Shown: one piece after another, positions 52,847-64,000 of the stretch
Layout: each line of letters starts with the position of its first letter
Numbering within the stretch: position 1 is the stretch's first letter
Assembly (NCBI GenBank): GCA_020002185.1
Contig: CM034537.1
Span: forward strand, 7,157,590 to 7,221,589
Direction: 5' to 3'
From: Paraescarpia echinospica
Taxonomy: Eukaryota > Annelida > Polychaeta > Sabellida > Siboglinidae
Length of the DNA: 64,000 nucleotides
Position numbers and translations under genes: made by a program
Notes under the pieces: model-generated
The model's database searches: none
What the model was told of the DNA's origin: nothing
Seen by the model: only the letters and a program-made list of their open reading frames with translations

Positions 52847-54239
52847 CAGCTGTAGTTGCATGTTTGTATTTATTCTGTAAGAGTAAGAAACACTTACCAA
52901 CTAAATGAATACACATCTACTGGTCCGCTATTCCCTCAACCACCAATCTGCCTTCTTGTTTATGTCACATGACAACCCACTTGATGAAACATTGAAGTGA
53001 AGCATTATATAAAATCTACTATTGGTTAAATGTGGTGGAGTGTTTTCTTAGCCATATCACAAGTTTGCTGAACAGCCTAGTCTTATTTCCTGAGGAGGGA
53101 AGACATTGATATTAAAAATAGGAATGTAAAATATATATGCATTTTGTTAAAATAACCAGTTAACCAGTTAAAGTAACTATTTTGTTGTATACCTGCTAAA
53201 GTCTAAAAGTGCGTATGTATATATATATATTATAAACATTTAATAAATAAAACAATTATTTTTAAAAATAGGATATAAACCATGTTTTAATATATATTGT
53301 AGTTTACCCATTATAATACTAGTAAGTTCAATTACATCACAGTATTTGTGTGGATAGTTCACAAGTTTCTATATTATATAATAAATACATGTTTAACATA
53401 TTTCACACACCTGCCTCATGCAGGATCATCATCGTATAATAAAAAACATTGTTGACACCAGTTGTATTTCAATTAGTATACGTTCCTGAATAATAACCTC
53501 TGTTTTCATTAGGTGAATGTAAAATCCTCCCCTAAATTATTTCTGAGTCACCTGTACAGTTTGATGCTTAGCAGTATGACATATTCTAACAGTTTTACAG
53601 GGACAGTTGCTCATGCAAATGCCTTATAGGGGGTTGGTTTGTTGCACTTCGTGTTAGTTGTTGATTGTGCAGGTAGTTTGTACATTTATGCAGGTCATGT
53701 GATTCATGTTGCTAGTTTCAATGTCATAATATACACCTATCCAACATGATACAACATGCTGCTGGCACAGCTAGGTAGCAGCTCACGTATCCAGACAGTC
53801 CGTGCTTACCATAAGCCACGTATAAAGCATTATATCATTGAATTTGTTTGTCTTCATTACTTTTATTAGTTTTTGAAACAAAACGTGATTGACATTTATC
53901 ACATTTAAGAAGGTTGTCAATGCATGCATCATGCCCTGGAAGGTACAAGGGCAAAGAAGATGATCATACCTGACTAATTCCAGAAGTGTATGTGCGTGCT
54001 TGCTTGTGTGTGTGCATGAGTGCGTGTAGCGTGGTGTGTGTATGAACCATATGCATGTGTGACATGAACCATTCACACTACTGACTAAAATAGCACCACA
54101 TGGCGGAATTTTGATATCGGATAGATTCCGAACTAAATTTACCCATAACGTATAAACCATGTACTAAATATCTAGGACAAAGTTCTTGGTCAAGTAGCGC
54201 CCCTGTTAGATAAGTGGTGAACTACTCTGCAGTCCGCGC
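52847..54239. other. Intergenic, no gene seen
   Basis: AT-rich with a TA run near 53217-53230 and a GT/TG-rich patch at 53985-54055. Frames present have no recognised domain. Immediately before the Polinton, CTACTCTGCAGT-CGCGCGTGT occurs twice (54222-54275). Confidence 0.5.
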
Positions 54240-54241
54240 GT

Positions 54242-54589
54242 GTGTACATTCTACTCTGCAGTGCGCGCGTGTACTTTTATGATGTTAAAAAAGCCGAATC
54301 TGTGTTAGACATGAGGCAGGGGTTTTATTCACTCTACGTCTACACCAACGTTGTGGAACCACGAATCGTCGGAGTCGTCCCTCTTTTGAAGGTTGTACCC
54401 ATAGAAGGTAAACACGGGGACGTGGTGTCAAAAAGTTTCGACAATGTTCAAAACGTTCCTGTCTTGCACAAAGAATTTACGACTATCGAGATCGATATAA
54501 GAGACGACACGGGACGTCGCGTACCATTCGAGCGCGGTAGAGTGACGGCGACGCTTCATTTTCGACGACGCAAACCATCGTTTTTTTAA
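54242..54589 (+). pseudogene. Polinton minor capsid (penton-like) protein, C-terminal remnant
   Basis: From about 54310 the frame matches the end of the protein that precedes the major capsid gene in Polinton/adintovirus clusters: MRQGFYSLYVYTNVVEPRIV, then KVVPIEGKHGDVV and IEIDIRDDTGRRVPFERG, ending in an Arg-rich LHFRRRKPSFF and TAA. The N-terminal half or more is missing, and the Met at 54242 is probably not original. The role is inferred from gene order and recalled homologues. Confidence 0.75.
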
Positions 54590-54599
54590 ACAAGTCGTA

Positions 54600-55003
54600 A
54601 TCATTCCTATGAAGACTATTACGTCAGACAAGTCGGTGACGGATTACTCGTGTTTGTTGGGGCAAGAGTGCAATGAGGTCACGGTCTATGTAGTTTGTTC
54701 GGTGGCCTCATTCGAAGAGCTATGCCTATCATAAAAAGAGGCGAACTCGCTTTGGGAAAGGGAACGTTAAAGACAGGTTTGGGTGTGGCCGGCGACGCGT
54801 TGGCTGGACAGAGCATTAAAGAATCTGCAAAGAGGCGTGTGAAAGAAACCGGAAAGGACATGATGATCAATAGAGTATTGGGAAGCAGCCTCCGGGCATA
54901 CGCAATGCTCATCGCGCTATAAAACGCAAGCCGACGAGAACCCTAGCCAGTGTCGCCAAGACACGCAGACGACAGAAGACGCGTCGATACGACATATTCG
55001 GCT
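54600..55003 (+). pseudogene. Polinton small basic virion protein (pX/pVI-like), broken
   Basis: The frame reads SYEDYYVRQVGDGLLVFVGA, an in-frame TGA near 54674, then LFGGLIRRAMPIIKRGELAL and further basic sequence. A frame change near 54880 leads into the Arg/Lys-rich end RRQKTRRYDIFG and TAG at 55003-55005. The Gly-rich hydrophobic start and basic tail fit the small core or membrane-active proteins encoded just before the major capsid gene. The expected initiator ATG is absent. Confidence 0.72.
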
Positions 55004-55007
55004 AGTC

Positions 55008-56316
55008 GTGGTTTTTGTCCACCAGTTGTCGTGTGAGGGAGTCAACAGCGACTTGGACCTGTTTAGTTTACCAACGACACAAACGAGCATCGAACACGCA
55101 CAATGGGTCGAGCATCGACTTGTCGCCTCGATAGGTACGGGTGGTCCTATCGAATTCTTATTGCCCAGATCGGGAGACGATTACCTGTACGTGGCCAATA
55201 CTTACCTGTTGGTGCGAGCACGTGTATTCAAAGGAAACGGGGACGACATCGATCAAGCTGCACCTGTTGGGCCAGTAAACAATTGGACGCATTCTCTGTT
55301 TAGTCAAGTCGACGTGTCTTTGTACGGTACCCTTGTCACACCTTCCGCGAATACCTATCCTTATCGTGCGTACATAGAAACGTTACTGAGTCACGGAGCA
55401 GAAACGAAGACGAGTCAACTGACTAGTACCTTGTGGTACAAAGACACGACTGGACACATGGATGCCACCGACGACGCAGACAATGGTCTACAAAAAAGAA
55501 AGACCTATATTACCCGTAGTCGAATCGTCGATATGATGAGTCGTCTACACGTCGACCTCTACTTCCAAGACCGTTATTTACTGAACGGCGTCGACGTGAA
55601 AATTAGACTAGTACAGAGCAAGGATGCTTTTTTCACTCATGGCTGCTGGAGGTGACAATGTCGATTACAAGGTATGCATAGTCGAAGCAATTTTTTTTGT
55701 ACAAAAAGCCAAACTGAATCATGCCGTACTGATGGTTCACATCAAAGCGCTACAAAAGGTAACGGCCAATTATCCGTTGCGAAGAATCGATTGCAAGGTA
55801 TTTTCCATACCGCAAGGTGCCATGTCGCACACTCATGAAAACATTTATTTGGGTGCCTTACCCAAGGGAGTAGTCTTGTGTTGTGTAGACAACGAAGCTT
55901 ACAATGGAGCATTTGCCAAGAATCCTTTCCACATAAAGCACAACAATTTGAACTTTCTTGCATTGTACGTCGACGGGCAACAAGTTCCGACGAAACCACT
56001 CCAGCCTAATTTCGACGATGGTGCCTACGTGAGAAGTTACAGTAATCTATTTGCTGGAACGGGAAATATGTTTCAAGACGAGGGAAACAACCAAATCAGT
56101 CTGGACGAGTTTAGCAAAGGATACGCCCTGTTTGCGTTTGACATCACACCAGATTGTTGTGACGGTCCCCATTTCAATTTGGTACTTAAAGGCAACCTAT
56201 GAGTCGAGATGCACTTTAAACAACCTCTCGACCAAACGATAAACGTCGTCGTCTACGGAGAATTCGAGACGGTTTTAGAGATTGACCGCAACAGAAACGT
56301 CGTCTACGATTACTGA
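55008..56316 (+). pseudogene. Polinton major capsid protein (F54H12.2-like double jelly roll), broken
   Basis: The capsid protein forms the hexon-like shell subunits. The frame starts at GTG (55008), where related genes have ATG, with VFVHQLSCEGVNSDLDLFSL. It continues through NTYPYRAYIETLLSHGA and the RYLLNGVDVKIRLVQSKDAF block, changes frame near 55630-55645, then runs through KVFSIPQGAMSHTHENIYLG and FLALYVDGQQVPTKPLQPNF. A TGA (56200-56202) stands where homologues have Arg, followed by the normal end (EIDRNRNVVYDY) and stop at 56314-56316. Three lesions in otherwise well-preserved sequence suggest fairly recent death. Many animal genomes label this family F54H12.2-like. Confidence 0.92.
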
Positions 56317-56751
56317 TGGATATGGCACAGATAGAAAGATTCCTTACGCCAGACGATTACACTAGTACCGTTGTTCGAGGCGTACTACCTAAAGACTGGT
56401 TAACCACTACTCCTATGACGACTTATCCGGCAGCTTTCGAGCGATGAAAAGGGTCAACACTGGATCTGCATGTTTATTGCAAAAGACGGACGTGGAGAAT
56501 ACTTCGACTCCTACGGTTTGCCACCTCGACACATCGGATATGTGGATTTCCTACAGAGCAACTGCGTGATTTGGACTTTCAACAAGAGAACGCTTCAGAG
56601 CCCGCTGTCTAACGTGTGTGGACAATACTGAGTCGTGTACTTGCTGCACCGAAGTCGAGGCGTATCCACGAAGACGTTTGTGAACACTTTCGGGAACGAT
56701 TTAGTGAACAATGACTGTCGTGTTTTATATTTTGTTAACAGTGCCATATAA
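56316..56751 (+). pseudogene. Polinton adenain-like cysteine protease, broken
   Basis: The ATG overlaps the major capsid stop (TGATG). The start MDMAQIERFLTPDDYT is followed by a frame change near 56445, then GQHWICMFIAKDGRGEYFDS, which holds the His and acidic positions of the adenovirus-type protease. SNVCGQY follows, and a TGA (56629-56631) sits right after this Cys-containing motif. The rest (VVYLLHRSRG) is in frame up to TAA at 56749-56751. In Polintons this enzyme matures the capsid. Confidence 0.87.
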
Positions 56752-57417
56752 TGTTTGCGTGTAATGTTGACATCCACGTTCTTGTATTACCCTAATGAAG
56801 CAATAAAAAAGTTGACACCATATGTACGTTTGTGAAATTTTATTCAGACACCCAAGAGAAAGTGTCATTGTGAATTATATCATATATATTCTTGTTGTGA
56901 GACACCTAAGAGTAAAGGTCACTATTATAAAATCTTGTAAAACTTAACAACTATATAAAAATCGATTCCATATGTTACACAGTCACTGTTAGACAGTATG
57001 CTACACTCTGTGTTTATTGACACGACTTCTGCAGCGATTGAAGTATACGATATACTTAGTTTGTTTTCACCAGTGTCCTACTTAAAAAGAGAAAGCACAT
57101 CATCATCATGATGCAATAATGACGTGTGTGTATCGGTACACTATAATAATTGACAAGATAATAGTCGATAAACAATAGTTCATCACGGTTACATTAAGAC
57201 CGGATATTACACGGCTATCTCACGAGTGTACCGAACAGTAACTGTGAAATGTACACTCTTTAATAATCGACCAGTAGGAGTCAGTGGTCGATAAACATCA
57301 TACCTGATCACGGTTACACCAAGACCGAATGTCGCACCAAGACTGAATGTTACACCAAGACCGAATGATACAAGGGAGGGTAAGGGTAGCTCACGAGAAG
57401 ATTTACTGGCGTGTCTA
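56752..57417. other. Non-coding junction between convergent Polinton gene blocks
   Basis: The two gene blocks meet here tail to tail. An AATAAA occurs at about 56802 on the plus strand. No RNA gene seen. Confidence 0.5.
57312..57371. repeat. 18-bp tandem repeat, three copies
   Basis: GTTACACCAAGACCGAAT, a variant GTCGCACCAAGACTGAAT and GTTACACCAAGACCGAAT lie head to tail near the polymerase gene end. A related GTTACATTAAGACCGGAT occurs alone at 57188. Confidence 0.85.
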
Positions 57418-60400
57418 TTATACCAGACACGAGGAGGTAGAGATTCCATCGGCTTGTACCGGTCGTTTGGAATAAAAATAAGTTAGTGCAGAACGTTCTT
57501 GAATATAAGTAAAAACTGAAGCATTCTTCACCCAAAACCCTCGATTATTCCCAACGCCACTCTTCTTGGTGTTAAGTACTTTCAAAAATGTGTCTTTGTT
57601 AATTTCGTTGTGTCTCTTATTTAGACCTTTCGTGCTGAATTTATTCGTATCACCAAAACAATAATATGTTTTGCTGCACAACCTTGAATACGCCAGGTGT
57701 CCATTTGTCGTGATGCTCACGCGCAATACAACACGATTCCGAAGGCACCCATTCTTTCCCTTCCAAACGACAAGTCACATAATCGGACGCGTGCGCGTCA
57801 CAACAAAGAGCAGGAAACCATCGGGACAAGTTTGTAAAGTATTCTTGTCGTTTATCAGTGGTAACACAATCGTCTAAACAAGAAAAAGCTAGACTTAAAT
57901 ATGCGGAATCCGTATCGATGTCGCAATATTGGAAGACAGGGCGCTCTACGTAATAATCTATGAAATCATAATACAATTCCAGCTTTCTAAATTTTGCGTA
58001 CTAGTAAATCACAACACCAATTTGAAGAGGGAGATCGTATTTAATGGATTTTTTATTGATTGTTAATTGGTACACTGATTCCGTAATTGAGTCTAGCAGA
58101 CGAAAGCGATGACTGTTAAATTCGTGGCTAGCCGTTTTACCATTACAAAATATAATATTTCTGTGGAGATCCTTACTGTTATACATTTTCCATAGCCACT
58201 ATTTCAAAGAAGTTTCATTGTGTTGCCAATAATGGCTTTATCCGGGTGCACGTCACCTTCGCGGCGTGCATTCGAGACGGCATTAGCGAAATACTTGAAA
58301 CACAGACTGGGTTCGTATTCTAAAACTTGATAAACGTCAGGTACGATCAGTCCGTGTTTCAAATACCAATTTTAGAAAGGCGTAGCTAAAATAATTTTTT
58401 TATCTAAATACGAAGCCACCAGGGTACGCCGAGGAGTAGATAATATATTGTGCTGTTCAGCGTAAGCTCGCATGTAGGGGCCGAAGTCGTCACGGGTAAT
58501 GTCAATGTTTTTGAAAATGGGTTGCATTTCACCAAAATAATCTTTAAGATGATCTGGAACGAAAATGTCGCACTCTACCATGTCAAATAGGCGACGTTAA
58601 CTACATTTTGCAAAATGTTATCTTGGGTCAATTCCCACTTTAGAGGTGAGGAAATTTTGAATTTAGACAAATTCTTACTTCAGAATTTTTCCGAATTTCG
58701 TTCCACTGACATTCCCACATTTCGACGACCTAGCCCATTTACGCAAATACGTAGTATTCTTTTTAGTTTATGATAGGAGATCGACCAAAGACTTCCCGTT
58801 GATAGAGTTTGTGTGCTCCACGTTACAAGGACAACCGTGAAAATAGCAACCGTGAAATTGATAAATGGTGTGAGTCTGGGTACACCACCCATCAACGGGA
58901 AGTCTACGATCCCCAATGCGTTTCTCTTCTTCGTTAAATTGATATCTTATGAATGTGTTCTTCTCGTGAGCTATCCATTCTAGCCATCCAAGCGCCATCT
59001 TTCCATAAATACGTGATGTTTTCTGTCTAAAAATATTTTTAGGCTACGACGCGGATAACATCCGGTAGGCATATCTTGTGAAAGGGCCCAAAGGTATAAG
59101 GCATTCGCATCGTAGCCGACAATAGAATTACAGGGGCGAGCTGAGTCGCCCATTTCCGATTCTCGAAGCCGTGTAACGTCGACTTCGTGATGGCTGTGAT
59201 ATATTATTGACGGGCCCCCTACGATGTGTTTAACATATCGTGTAAATCCGAATCCTTTTGATTAAACAGACTGAAATAAATGTCACGTGGTAATGTGTCA
59301 AACATAAATTTCATGGTTAGGCCGGGAACGCGAATACCATATTTAAACATGTCTATGTGGCGCAATTTGTAAAACGAAAACTGTTTTTGATAGCTCCTAT
59401 GAAAGGGGCGTCATATCTATTGTTGTTCCAAATAAGAAAATCCCGGCAGGTTTTCATATCGTGATAGCGCCAAATTTGTTCGCAGTAGGCGTAATTTTCG
59501 TCAGAAATATCTTCGTTTTTCAAATCCCTGTGAAAATCTTCCTCTGGAGGAAAGGATTCACAGTCGAGTTTACTTAATGAAGTCACCCATTCGTTGGGAA
59601 AGTAACCTTAGTTTGTGTACATAGGTACGCTTTCAGAAAGTTATCGTAACTAAAACCGGGGGCCAAATATTTTATAATGTCCACAAATTTCAAAGTCGGT
59701 ATTTTTAAACACATAAAATTAGTGTGACCCATTACTACGATCATACCGTTTTTAGATTTCTTGCTGGATTCGTTTTCGTCGTCCATGTCGTCATCTACGT
59801 CGGTTGTCAGGAATTATGATGTGATATATTTTTAATAACGTTCAAATCGTATTTTCCGGAATTAAAGCCAATGACGGGTAGTTCTTCAAGGAATCCGTGA
59901 AGCATACCAATTAATTTTGAAATTTGTTCTTCTGAGATAATAGATAAAGGTGACCCGTCATCTAGAATTTCGTCTAAGTCAGGTTCGATCATTCTAGCCT
60001 ATGGTGATTGAATATCTTTTAGTTGTCAAAAAGAAAATAATAACGTGTTTTCAAAATTTCGGAAGCGGTGTCGCTATTTTCGCAAAGATAATTTAAAAAA
60101 GGTCGACTACTTGGCTCGGATCACCCTCGCTAACAAAACAGCGTGGTTTCTTGTACCCGGGAACATTAGATGCCACACTAACGCTAAGTATTTCGTGTCG
60201 AACCAACCAATCGACCTTTGGAGTAAATCAGATTCAAAATCAAAGGTAGCCCGAAACTGATAATACCGGTATTTTAATAACCAATTCATCAGGTTTCTGA
60301 AAAATGGTTTCCTGAACATGATAAATACCACCAGGGAAAATTCTCTTCACCTCGACATCGCAACCTTGTTGGTGTCTTGTTAAGGAGCATTGGTTATGCC

Positions 60401-61437
60401 AACGTTTGTCACATTTGAAAGACCGTGTGTAAGTTTTAATATCGTGAATATAAGAACATTTTGTTTCGAAAACATTCAAATTTAAAGTATCGGGGAATGT
60501 ACAAGTTGAACGTCTCAGTAAATGACACGCTACCAAGTTCTCGTCGTCGTGATGATCTAGTCATTCATAAACAACTATATCGATATGAAAAATCTTCTAA
60601 ATGTCATAAAGATCACTTAACTAAAACCAGGGAAATGTTTCATAGACGGGGCGTCATTTATGGCCTCTTGGTACATGTTATATAAAGCGGCTCTAAATTT
60701 GAAATGTTAGCTCCACGACTTAGGCGAGAGCATGAAAAAACAAAGATGATTTTCATACGGAGGCTTGCCGTGTCGGGACACGTCACAGGTCAACGAATTT
60801 AAACTTTCATTTGTGGGAACATACTCGGGAAGGACTATACTGCCAGTACTCATAGGGTGATCAGGTATGATGTTTATAAAGAAAGTAACGTTGGTCACCA
60901 AATGGCATACCCACTGAGAATCGGGTCTTTGCATAATAGCCCAACTTAAAATATCTTTCTCTTCAAAGGAATTTAATAACGACTGAAACTCATCTGCATT
61001 AGTGATTAAAGGGGTTGCGTCCAGAAACCTACCGGAAACAGTTTTAGAGAAGAATGAAAATAACGATGTTCTTTTGTTTTCTGGTTAAATAAAATAAATC
61101 CGAAACTTAAATTAATTTTGAAGGTGGTAGTCTGTTCATGAAAGATGCTCCACAATGTTGGATGTGACGAGGTTGTGTCCGTATCTGTTAATCGAATGTT
61201 GTAGGTTCTCTAGACGGGCCCCGTACGATATCGTGTACGAATAGCAGACCACTGACTCCTATAAAAATTAAACAAATTATCTGGAACACAATCTACCACC
61301 ACAGGTGGTACAAGTGAATCTTGAAGCAGTAATGCAGAGGCTGCAGGTGACGACGGAGAGGGTGGGGGTGAGTGACGAGGTGGCGGCCTTTTCGGTGATG
61401 GTGACGATGTCGGTAACGAAGCCGGTGAAGACTTCAC
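57418..61437 (-). pseudogene. Polinton protein-primed DNA polymerase B, multiply broken
   Basis: The polymerase replicates the element from a protein primer. On the minus strand the order is: Pro/Ser-rich start and QWSAIRTRYRTG (61437-61210), an N-terminal segment (about 60934-60707), a zinc-finger-like CDKRWHNQCSLTRHQQGC (about 60420-60365) and exonuclease motif I FDFES (about 60240). Then come exonuclease motif II FNSGKYDLN (about 59860), a middle region with ISDENYAYCEQIW and RRLPVDGW (59586-58890), the catalytic CDIDTDSAYL (about 57910) and the C-terminal FTYIQERSALTYFYSKRP (57620-57560). At least ten frame changes or stops separate these pieces, so no active enzyme is encoded. The overall span fits a full-length gene of about 1300 codons. 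Confidence 0.88.
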
Positions 61438-61699
61438 ACCCGATGTCGGCGACCGTCGGCGTTTTCGCGATTTCTACAATAACATATGTATTTTTACAAT
61501 ACCATACAGTAGGAGTTTATTGTCCAATAGTAATTCATAGGATAATTTCCTTTTGTTGAGGGTAGAAAATGTTTTGTTAGATTACGTTAATTAAGTTAAT
61601 AAAAGTATTAAAACTAGGAAAGTCGTTCATAAGTCGGATAGTGAAACATGTAATAAAGTATTTAACTAATTAAATGCTTTTTGGTCGCGCCTGCATGTG
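61438..61699. other. Stretch between the Polinton polymerase and the last LINE
   Basis: AT-rich sequence with nothing recognised. A Polinton terminal inverted repeat was looked for and not found. Confidence 0.4.
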
Positions 61700-64000
61700 G
61701 CTGCACCGCTGTAAGCTCCGTGCATATTTGTATACCTGTTTTTAACGAGGAGATCGCAGTGCAGTTTTGTAGTTGTTTTTATGAAAGCGTCTAGGCGATC
61801 CTGGACTAAGCAGTTTTACTGGTTATTTTATAGTTTTAGTATTTTAGTGATTTTTATCTCAAGTTCAGTGGATTGCACCTGTGTGGAACAACAATACACG
61901 AAAATTGCTGTTGGTCAAGCGTGACATCACACTACAGGCATGACGGCCTATGCAAGACAGTTCCTGTGTGGTCTGCAATTTAACAGGTGCACTCGTTTGA
62001 ACAATGCTGCGTTGAGTGCTGCATGCAGTGCAGGGGTGGCTCTCCATCGGCCCACCCACCGTGGCTGTCGTGGGGGCGTCCGTAAACAGCAACGCACACC
62101 GGCCAGGCAAATGGGCGTCAACACATCTAACCTCTTGAAGATACTACGGATCCCCCTTGTGCGGCCTGCCAAGTTGTGTTTATTGAATGCGAGGTCAGCC
62201 TGCAACAAGGCAGACTTTCTTGTTGATTACGTTGCCGACCGTGACCTGGACATACTGTGTATTACGGTGACCTGGCTATCCAGCGAGAATACTGTGTCTG
62301 CGACCGCCGTCACACCATGCGGCTATCTCCTTGAGCACGTTGCTCGGAGTAACCGTCGTGGCGGCGGTGTCGGCGTTCTGTTCAGAGCATCTTACACTGT
62401 CGACCACTCTCGTCTTTGGCCCGCTTCATCTTTTGAGTGTCTCGACCTTCAATTACGCTGCCATAGAGTCTCCTCTACATTACGCCAGTTCGTCATCTAC
62501 TGACCGCCATCGTCCAGCCCTAACTCCCATCCGTTCGCCACTTTCCTTGCCGAATTTCGAGATCTCGTTGAACGCGTCAGGACGGAGTCCGGGATTATTA
62601 TCCTCGGTGACTTCAACGTGCGATACGGCGACAACAACGATGCGCACGCACGAGCTCTACATGATATTCTCTCAGACGCCAACCTGAGACAGAACGTCAC
62701 CGATGCGACACACAACTGCGGTAATGTGCTTAACCTCATCATCACCGCTTCTTCTTTGTCGCCTGTTACGCGGGTATCCGTCGACGATCTTGTCACAGAT
62801 CACTTTGCTGTTCTTTGTGACCTCGCCACCACCAAGCCCCGCCCGCCACGCAAGAAGTTAGAATACCGTCGATACGCTGTGATAGACAACACCAACTTCA
62901 CGAAAGATCTATGTGGGTGCGATTTCGTTTCTCAACCTGTCTGTGACGTAGGCGGCTTGTATGTCCTGTCTGATCAATCTTCACGCACCACTTGCAGCGT
63001 ACGGTCACAGAACAACCACATACTCCGTTATGGTGTCGGCAACTGGATGAGCTGAAACGTCAGGTCCGTCTGCGTGAGCGCACGTGGCGACGTAGCAAGA
63101 CCAACGACCACCGTCTTTCCTATACTGTGTTACGTGACCAGTACTGCCGGACGCTGGCCTCTACGAAAGCTGCGTTCTACAGTAAAGAAATTGAATCCGC
63201 CTCGAACGACAACAGGGCAATGTTTCGTATTGCGAACCATTTTCTTGGTCGTAAGTGTGTGAACCATCTTCCCACCGACATTGGTGGCCCCGCCGTTGTT
63301 GCCGAGCGTTTCGCTTACCACTTCTTTGACAATATCAACTCGATCCGCAGCCGAATCATGGTTCCGTCAGCTGATGTTGACAACGCTCAGCCACGTATGG
63401 TTTCTTCGCCGCTGCTAGCGTTTCAATCGGCTACTCTCGAAGAAGTAACGACACTCATCACAAGTGGCAAGACAAAGTCGTCTAAGCTTGATCCACTGCC
63501 CTCCGTTATTCTGAAGGCGAATATATCCATCTTGGCGCCGATTCTCGTGAAATTGATCAACCTGCCTTACGAGTCTTCCACTGTTCCTGCTCGGCTGAAG
63601 CACGCAGTCATCACGCCTCTTCTTAAACGTTCCGGTCTTCCCGCCGCCGACTACGCGAGCTACCGACCTATCTCGAACCTTCCGTATGCATCCAAGTTAC
63701 TTGAACGCCACGTCTCTGCCCAACTGCGTTTGCATATTCAACACAACGGCATCGGAGATCCTTTTCAGAGTGCTTACCGCCCGTCACACAGCATTGAGAC
63801 AGCGATTTTGTTTATCCAAGACGACGTGTTAAGATCACTGGATGCTCGTAAGCATGTAGTGCTTATTCTACTTGACCTCAGCGCTACTTTCGACACGATC
63901 GACCATGACATTCTTGTTGTTGAACTAGACCGAATCGGCGTGCGAGGCAACGCACTTCGCTAGCTCGCATCTTACCTAGCCGACCGAACACAATGCGTCA
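61700..64000 (+). mobile_element. L2/CR1-type LINE, continuing past the right edge
   Basis: An apparent 5' leader (about 61700-61939) is followed by one long reading frame with an APE-type endonuclease and the start of a reverse transcriptase. It is the best-preserved retrotransposon in the window and much more GC-rich than its surroundings. The left boundary is judged only from the change in composition. Confidence 0.85.
61940..63999 (+). pseudogene. LINE endonuclease plus reverse transcriptase ORF, lightly damaged, partial
   Basis: The frame from Met 61940 contains LCLLNARSACNKADFLVDYV, RRGGGVGVLFRASY, IIILGDFNVRYGDN and VDDLVTDHFAVLCDL, the usual APE endonuclease blocks. A TGA at 62501-62503 stands within this frame, which otherwise continues to 63053. 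A frame change near 62965-62995 leads into the linker (RRSKTNDHRLSYTVLRDQY) and RT blocks LDPLPSVILKANISI, ASYRPISNLPYASKLLERHV and LILLDLSATFDTIDHDIL. A TAG at 63961-63963 stands where LASYL follows. Few lesions suggest a young copy. Confidence 0.88.

Larger units (their letters stand above)
54240..61440. mobile_element. Decayed Polinton/Maverick (adintovirus-like) element
   Basis: Polintons are large virus-like DNA transposons with capsid genes, an adenovirus-type protease, a packaging ATPase, an integrase and a protein-primed DNA polymerase B. Here a plus-strand block carries a minor capsid (penton-like) remnant, a small basic pX/pVI-like protein, a double-jelly-roll major capsid protein of the F54H12.2 type and a protease. 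Facing it on the minus strand is polymerase B. ATPase, integrase and terminal inverted repeats were not found, so the left end is truncated and the right end is lost or overrun by the LINE from about 61700. Every gene has stops or frame changes. The capsid block is notably rich in CpG and GTCGAC compared with the AT-rich surroundings. Confidence 0.9.

Noticed and set aside
55624..56202. A separate gene starting at the Met at 55624
   Set aside because: It is the second half of the major capsid gene after a frame change; the residues continue the same family in order.
57207..57449. An 80-codon minus frame at the end of the polymerase gene
   Set aside because: It comes mostly from the 18-bp tandem repeat and its surroundings; the polymerase C-terminal residues lie in another frame ending near 57418.

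Overview
The window is animal nuclear DNA: AT-rich, split genes with GT-AG introns, a full suite of animal transposable elements (non-LTR retrotransposons, hAT, pogo/Tigger-like, TTAA-target elements, a Polinton/Maverick) and many satellites and foldback repeats. The mix of elements suggests an aquatic invertebrate; the species cannot be fixed from sequence alone.

Two host genes are identifiable. (1) A gene for the 48-kDa oligosaccharyltransferase subunit (DDOST/OST48) lies on the minus strand. Nine coding exons run from the start codon at 38583 to 4845, and the gene continues off the left edge. The splice sites were read by eye, the exon lengths keep one frame through all nine exons, and the encoded residues follow OST48 closely. 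Its introns run from 146 bp to 11.7 kb, and most of the first 38 kb is intronic transposon debris. (2) An intronless plus-strand gene at 51523-52773 encodes a PPP1R3-type glycogen-targeting subunit of protein phosphatase 1, with a KAVRF docking motif followed by a CBM21 domain.

Layout. 1-4844: DDOST intron with a 65-bp satellite, a 1.5-kb palindrome carrying tRNA-like modules, and a TTAA-flanked transposon. 4845-6196: four DDOST exons. 6197-10785: intron with a Tigger-like element, a tRNA-like minisatellite and a second TTAA element. 10786-10877: exon. 10878-22564: the largest intron, with a 0.9-kb repeat, a THAP fragment, a hAT element containing a LINE that contains a tandem duplication, a polypyrimidine minisatellite and a foldback element. 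22565-22952: two exons. 22953-32182: intron with degraded transposon coding remnants and a 2.7-kb insertion whose empty site is preserved nearby. 32183-32293: exon. 32294-38438: intron with two DNA-transposon-like elements. 38439-38583: first coding exon.

38584-51522 is intergenic: a transposon with long terminal inverted repeats, three non-LTR retrotransposon remnants (about 41980-44783 plus strand, 45340-50345 plus strand, 50346-51125 minus strand) and a near-perfect 47.1-kb palindrome. After the PPP1R3 gene, 54240-61440 is a decayed Polinton/Maverick (adintovirus-like) element. It has capsid and protease genes on the plus strand, and a protein-primed DNA polymerase B gene on the minus strand facing them. 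All its genes are broken. The window ends in another L2/CR1-type retrotransposon (about 61700 to beyond 64000).

The elements do not form one pathway. What they record is insertion history: nested insertions, paralogous empty sites and shared termini let parts of the order be read directly. Coordinates of coding exons are firm; ends of repeats are good to a few bases where a target duplication is visible and to tens of bases elsewhere. Clade names of transposons rest on recognised motifs, not on database searches.
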